From: Streptomyces europaeiscabiei
GTDB lineage: Bacteria; Actinomycetota; Actinomycetes; Streptomycetales; Streptomycetaceae
Reading direction: 5' to 3'
NCBI RefSeq assembly: GCF_001550375.1
Contig: NZ_LRTR01000688.1
Location: 1-64,000, forward strand
DNA length: 64,000 bases
Below are positions 61,648 to 64,000 of the stretch, in pieces. Made by a program: the position numbers and the translations under genes. The notes under the pieces are model-generated. The model saw only the letters and a list, made by a program, of their open reading frames with translations. It was not told the origin of the DNA and made no database searches. Numbering within the stretch: the stretch's first letter is position 1; each line of letters opens with the position of its first letter.

Positions 61648-62073
61648 ATGGCAGCCCGGGACGAACCCCTCGATGCGATCCATGAGTCGATCATCCTGTT
61701 CTCCCGCAATTCCAGGACACGGGCGAACAACATGTACGACGACCTCTCCTTCGTCGCGTACACGATGCTGTCGTACGTACGCACCGCCCCCCAGCCGACC
61801 GCCTCCGATCTGGCGGAGCGGTACGGCCTGGAGAAGTCCACCGTCAGCCGCCAGCTGTCCCAACTGGAAGAGGACGGCTTGCTGCGCAGGGTGTCGCATC
61901 CGTCGCGACCCAGGACCAAGTTGCTCGAACTCACCGACACCGGTCGCGACCGCCTGGCCCGCGTCAGGCAGCACCAGCGCAAGGCGCTGCAGGAACGACT
62001 CGGCCGATGGCCGGACGAAGACGTCGAGACGTTCAGCCGCCTCCTCCGGCGGTTCGTCACGGAACTCGACTGA
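61648..62073 (+). CDS. MarR-family transcriptional regulator
   Basis: 141 residues. The winged helix reads PTASDLAERYGLEKSTVSRQ, then LSQLEEDGLLRRVSHPSRPR and LLELTDTGRDRL. The flanking N-terminal helix DAIHESIILFSRNSRTRANN and the C-terminal helix EDVETFSRLLRRFVTEL would form the dimer. ATG 61648 is favoured because the upstream part of the frame (from 61600) lies inside the operator and promoter; no ribosome site is present, matching a leaderless start. It very probably represses itself and perhaps the MaoC-like gene 106 bases downstream. Confidence 0.85.
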   Translation: MAARDEPLDAIHESIILFSRNSRTRANNMYDDLSFVAYTMLSYVRTAPQPTASDLAERYGLEKSTVSRQLSQLEEDGLLRRVSHPSRPRTKLLELTDTGRDRLARVRQHQRKALQERLGRWPDEDVETFSRLLRRFVTELD

Positions 62074-62179
62074 CCGCCACGACAGGACGAACGGAGACCC
62101 TTATGCACCTCGGCACGCACTTCCACCGGTACACACCCCATCAGCGCCCGGCAGGGCTTGTCCCGACGACGGGCCGACG

Positions 62180-62650
62180 GTGAGGACCGTGCTGTACGCC
62201 GAGAACCTTCGGCCCGGGGCCGTGTTCGACCTCGGCAGCGCCAAGGTCTCCAAAGAGGAGATCCTCGATTTCGGCCGCCGCTTCGACCCGCTTCCCCTGC
62301 ATACCGACGAGGACGCGGCAGCGGGAAGCCGCTTCGGGGGCCTCATCGCCAGCGGTTTCCACACCGCGGCGATCCTGCAACGTCTCGTGGTGGACTCGGT
62401 CTTCTCCCGTGCCGCCGTCATCGCGGGCCGGGAGATCAGCTCCCTGCGCATGCGGGCTCCGGTCCGGCCCGGAGACGCGCTGCACGGCACGATGGAGATC
62501 CTGAAGATCCGTCCCCGCGACGACGGCACCGCGGTGGTCCGCAGCCGTGGCACCCTCACCAACGGCGCCGGCACCGTCGTCATGGAGGTCCAGGGGGAGA
62601 CACTCTGGGAACACCGGCCGACGGGCGGGAGTGGAGGCGGCGCGGCCTGA
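62180..62650 (+). CDS. MaoC-like hotdog dehydratase
   Basis: 156 residues. The hotdog-fold hydratase signature FDPLPLHTDEDAAAGSRFGG holds the Asp-x4-His pair (FDPLPLH), and GGLIASGFHTAAILQRLVVD is the central helix. RAPVRPGDALHGTMEILKIR is the usual third strand. Members hydrate enoyl-CoA or act in related acyl pathways; substrate unknown. GTG 62180 (VRTVLYAENLRPGAVFDLGS) is the family start, with a weak ribosome site. It follows the MarR gene on the same strand and may be its target. Confidence 0.82.
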   Translation: MRTVLYAENLRPGAVFDLGSAKVSKEEILDFGRRFDPLPLHTDEDAAAGSRFGGLIASGFHTAAILQRLVVDSVFSRAAVIAGREISSLRMRAPVRPGDALHGTMEILKIRPRDDGTAVVRSRGTLTNGAGTVVMEVQGETLWEHRPTGGSGGGAA

Positions 62651-63317
62651 CGGACCGGAGCGTCACGGTGAACCGGAGGGGCTTCCCCGATCTCCCCATG
62701 CCCCGCCCGCGTCAGCGTCGGCCCGGCCGCCCCTCAGCGAAGTCGACGATCCGGCCACACGCTCGCCACCAGGGCGGGGCCCTCGCTCGCGCCCGATTCG
62801 ACCTCGACACCACAGGCCGCTACGCCCGCCCCACCATCTTCGCCCTCCACGTCGACGGATCCCCACGCCACAGTCACCGGCGGCTGACGTGCCGCAGAAC
62901 GGCTGTGCAGAACCCGTCCGGCGCCCGGCGGTGCGGATGATGCGGATGATGGCGCCGGACAGAACACCACCGATGACCACGGCCATCACTGCCCGGAGGC
63001 CGCAGCCCGACCCGTCCGCACCGACATATTGCCGAACCCGGACCCGACACCCGGAACCGGCACTGCGAACGCCGCGAGCGGCGCCCACCCCGACCATGCC
63101 GGTGGCCACTGACCGGCCGACATCCACTTCACCGTCATCACCCCGATGCCCCTCCCTTTCCGCACGCTGGACGGCGGTTGTCCATTGTCTGGGGAGGCGG
63201 TTGGATCGGGCCGGGGGCGAGGTTCACCCGAAAAGGATGCACCCGAACAGGATGCACCCGATTCGGAACCCGGCTCCGGGGCGTTTATCGGGGTGGTGAT
63301 CTGTCAAGGGGGCTGTG
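62651..63317. other. Intergenic region with a 15-bp repeat
   Basis: 667 bases with no supported gene. A minus-strand frame near 62920-63000 has one hydrophobic stretch (VMAVVIGGVLSGAIIRII) but no start context. At 63225-63261 a 15-bp unit CACCCGAAAAGGATG / CACCCGAACAGGATG is repeated, with a partial third copy, about 60 bases upstream of the permease start. Confidence 0.45.
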
Positions 63318-64000
63318 GTGGCGTGGTCGACAGGGTTGCTCGGGTTCGTTGCGGGGCTCCTGATATCGGTGGCCACTTCGCCCGTGGGCGTCTCCGGAGC
63401 GGTCTTCCTGCTGCCTGTGCAGGTCAGCGTCCTGGGCGTGCCGAGCCCGGCGGTGACCCCGACGAATCTCCTGTACAACGTCGTGGCCGGCCCCGGCGCA
63501 CTCCTGCGTTACTGGCGGGCAGGGCGCCTGGGTGGCCCGCTGACCCGCCTGCTCATCGCGGGTACGGTGCCCGGCGTCGTCGTCGGAGCAGTGATCCGTG
63601 TCTTCGCCGTGCCGGGCCCGCGGGTCTTCCGGCTGCTCATCGCCGCGCTGCTGCTGCCGCTCGGCCTGTGGCTGTGGCTGCGGACCTTGCGCCCGGCACC
63701 GGCCCGCGCCATCCGCCGGCCGTCGCCCCGCGCGACGATATCGCTGGCCCTGGCCGTCGGCGTAGCCGGGGGCATCTACGGGATCGGGGGCGGCTCCTTG
63801 CTCGGCCCGGTCCTCGTCGGCCGCGGAGCACCGGTGGCCACCGTCGCACCCGCCGCTCTGGCCTCCACGTTCGTGACGTCCGTCGTCGGCGCGCTCACTT
63901 ACGCGCTACTCTCCCTGGCCACCACAGGTGACATCGGTCCCGACTGGATGCTGGGCCTGTCCTGCGGGGCCGGGGGCCTGGTCGGCGGCTACGTCGGCGC
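63318..64000 (+). CDS. TauE/SafE-family permease (3' end outside window)
   Basis: Integral membrane protein, 227 codons in the window and open at the edge; the family is about 250-270 residues. The first half motif LLISVATSPVGVSGAVFLLP followed by PSPAVTPTNLLYN and the second half GVAGGIYGIGGGSLLGPVLV show the two-fold TauE/SafE pattern (P-G-S-G-x-PTN). Proteins of this family move sulfite, sulfoacetate or other organic anions. GTG 63318 stands 5 bases after AAGGGGG; GTG 63315 is the alternative. No partner gene is visible. Confidence 0.85.
   Translation, partial: MAWSTGLLGFVAGLLISVATSPVGVSGAVFLLPVQVSVLGVPSPAVTPTNLLYNVVAGPGALLRYWRAGRLGGPLTRLLIAGTVPGVVVGAVIRVFAVPGPRVFRLLIAALLLPLGLWLWLRTLRPAPARAIRRPSPRATISLALAVGVAGGIYGIGGGSLLGPVLVGRGAPVATVAPAALASTFVTSVVGALTYALLSLATTGDIGPDWMLGLSCGAGGLVGGYVG

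Noticed and set aside
1..64000. tRNA genes, rRNA genes, intact transposases or attachment sites
   Set aside because: None recognised by eye; a covariance-model scan would be needed to exclude a tRNA fully.

Overview
The window is high-GC actinobacterial DNA: third codon positions are almost all G or C, many starts are GTG, and operons are coupled by ATGA and GTGA overlaps. The gene set (carotenoid cluster of isorenieratene type, many HATPase/PP2C/STAS regulators, Tat-like lipoproteins, DUF5994, DUF4232) indicates a Streptomyces chromosome. I saw no rRNA, tRNA, CRISPR array or intact insertion sequence.

Layout. 1-7875: divergent carotenoid operons, crtE-crtI-crtB on the minus strand (crtB runs off the left edge) and crtY-crtT-crtU on the plus strand, expected to make lycopene, beta-carotene and then the aromatic carotenoid isorenieratene. 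8269-11449: a transmembrane Ser/Thr kinase with a duplicated ectodomain and a DUF4232-like lipoprotein. 11450-17900: sparse DNA with small enzymes (two VOC proteins, a DUF1330 protein, a CEO-synthase/alanine-dehydrogenase-like protein) among gene relics (rhodanese, alcohol dehydrogenase, frameshifted GNAT). 17900-22666: an aminoglycoside-phosphotransferase-like kinase, a divergent anti-sigma-like ATPase/STAS pair, a frameshifted MpaB-family oxygenase gene and a ComB-family phosphatase.

22785-33801 is the most interesting block. A peptide/nickel-type ABC importer (lipoprotein, two permeases, dual ATPase) is divergent from a five-gene operon: clavaminate-synthase-like Fe(II)/2-oxoglutarate dioxygenase, SbnB-like dehydrogenase, PLP decarboxylase, SbnA-like synthase and MATE exporter. 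Two iron-box-like sites lie in the shared promoter. There is no NRPS or IucA/IucC synthetase, so an aminopolycarboxylate metallophore of the EDDS/EDHA kind is the best reading.

33963-45292: a MarR regulator, an IclR relic, a cyclase-family hydrolase, a run of small genes, two secreted propeller-like paralogues (a third is at 54024), a GAF/PAS/PP2C phosphatase followed by an HATPase protein, a MazF-like/RHH toxin-antitoxin pair, a zinc-ribbon protein of unknown role and a secreted RTX-like protein. 45416-53873: a fructan-use regulon of LacI repressor, FrcBCA-type sugar ABC transporter, PfkB kinase and secreted GH32 levanase. The transporter/kinase promoter and the levanase promoter carry the same paired operator.

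54024-64000: the third propeller-like protein, small lipoprotein and membrane proteins, three DUF5994 paralogues within 2.7 kb, a relic of a CBM35/ricin-lectin secreted protein, a MarR gene whose promoter lies inside a 17-bp perfect inverted repeat, a MaoC-like dehydratase and a TauE/SafE permease that runs off the right edge. All identifications come from reading the sequence and remembered family signatures; no searches were run.
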